From NCBI GenBank assembly GCA_017963875.1, contig JAGCTA010000248.1:1-6012 (forward strand): 6,012 nt of DNA, read 5' to 3'. Each line of letters starts with the position of its first letter. The first letter of the stretch is position 1. Positions 6,012 through 6,012 of this stretch are shown piece after piece. A program made the translations under genes and the position numbers. Source of the DNA: Victivallales bacterium (GTDB lineage: Bacteria; Verrucomicrobiota; Lentisphaeria; Oligosphaerales; Oligosphaeraceae). The notes below the pieces were generated by a model, which ran no database searches, was not told the DNA's origin, and was given only the letters and a program-made list of their open reading frames with translations.

Positions 6012-6012
6012 G

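Noticed and set aside
1..6012. CRISPR array, rRNA, tRNA or riboswitch
   Set aside because: I see no regularly spaced repeats and no conserved RNA signatures on either strand.

Overview
The window looks like a bacterial accessory region. Three complete genes lie on the minus strand, and the 3' end of an insertion-sequence transposase gene enters from the left on the plus strand. The gene content (a secreted DUF4838 protein, a divergent creatininase-family hydrolase, a DUF4143-type ATPase, an IS1634-like transposase) together with good Shine-Dalgarno sequences (AAGGAGG, AAAAGGA, GGAG) suggests a polysaccharide-degrading anaerobe. Lentisphaerota/Victivallis-like bacteria of the PVC group fit best. 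Bacteroidota are less likely because they generally lack strong Shine-Dalgarno sites. This placement is an inference from gene families and ribosome-binding sites, not from a marker gene.

Layout. Positions 1-833 (+) hold the C-terminal part of an IS4-superfamily, IS1634-like transposase, truncated by the window edge. It carries a perfect Y-(2)-R-(3)-E-(6)-K motif and has clearly higher GC than the rest. Positions 834-1044 are a short convergent intergenic stretch with three small inverted repeats, probably including the right end of the IS. Positions 1045-3474 (-) encode a large secreted DUF4838 protein with an N-terminal GH67/GH20-like accessory domain, a central DUF4838 domain with an NDNGG-C-C-x-C-x2-C motif, and a C-terminal CBM4/9-like beta-sandwich. 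Positions 3474-4325 (-) encode a creatininase-superfamily metal hydrolase whose stop codon overlaps the DUF4838 start (TGATG). Positions 4326-4448 carry a candidate promoter with an operator-like inverted repeat on the predicted start of transcription. Positions 4449-5747 (-) encode an AAA_14/DUF4143 ATPase. Positions 5748-6012 carry its candidate promoter, a striking 22-bp-arm palindrome that also has the shape of a bidirectional terminator, and possibly the last 38 codons of a gene entering from the right.

How the genes may work together. The hydrolase and the DUF4838 gene almost certainly form a translationally coupled two-gene operon. A plausible but unproven picture is that the secreted DUF4838 protein acts on a glycan outside the cytoplasm and the creatininase-like enzyme opens an amide, lactone or cyclic ketone bond in a product inside the cell. 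The ATPase has its own promoter and need not belong to the same pathway. The most noteworthy signals are the coupled creatininase-like/DUF4838 pair, whose hydrolase has altered motifs, and the nested palindrome upstream of the ATPase.
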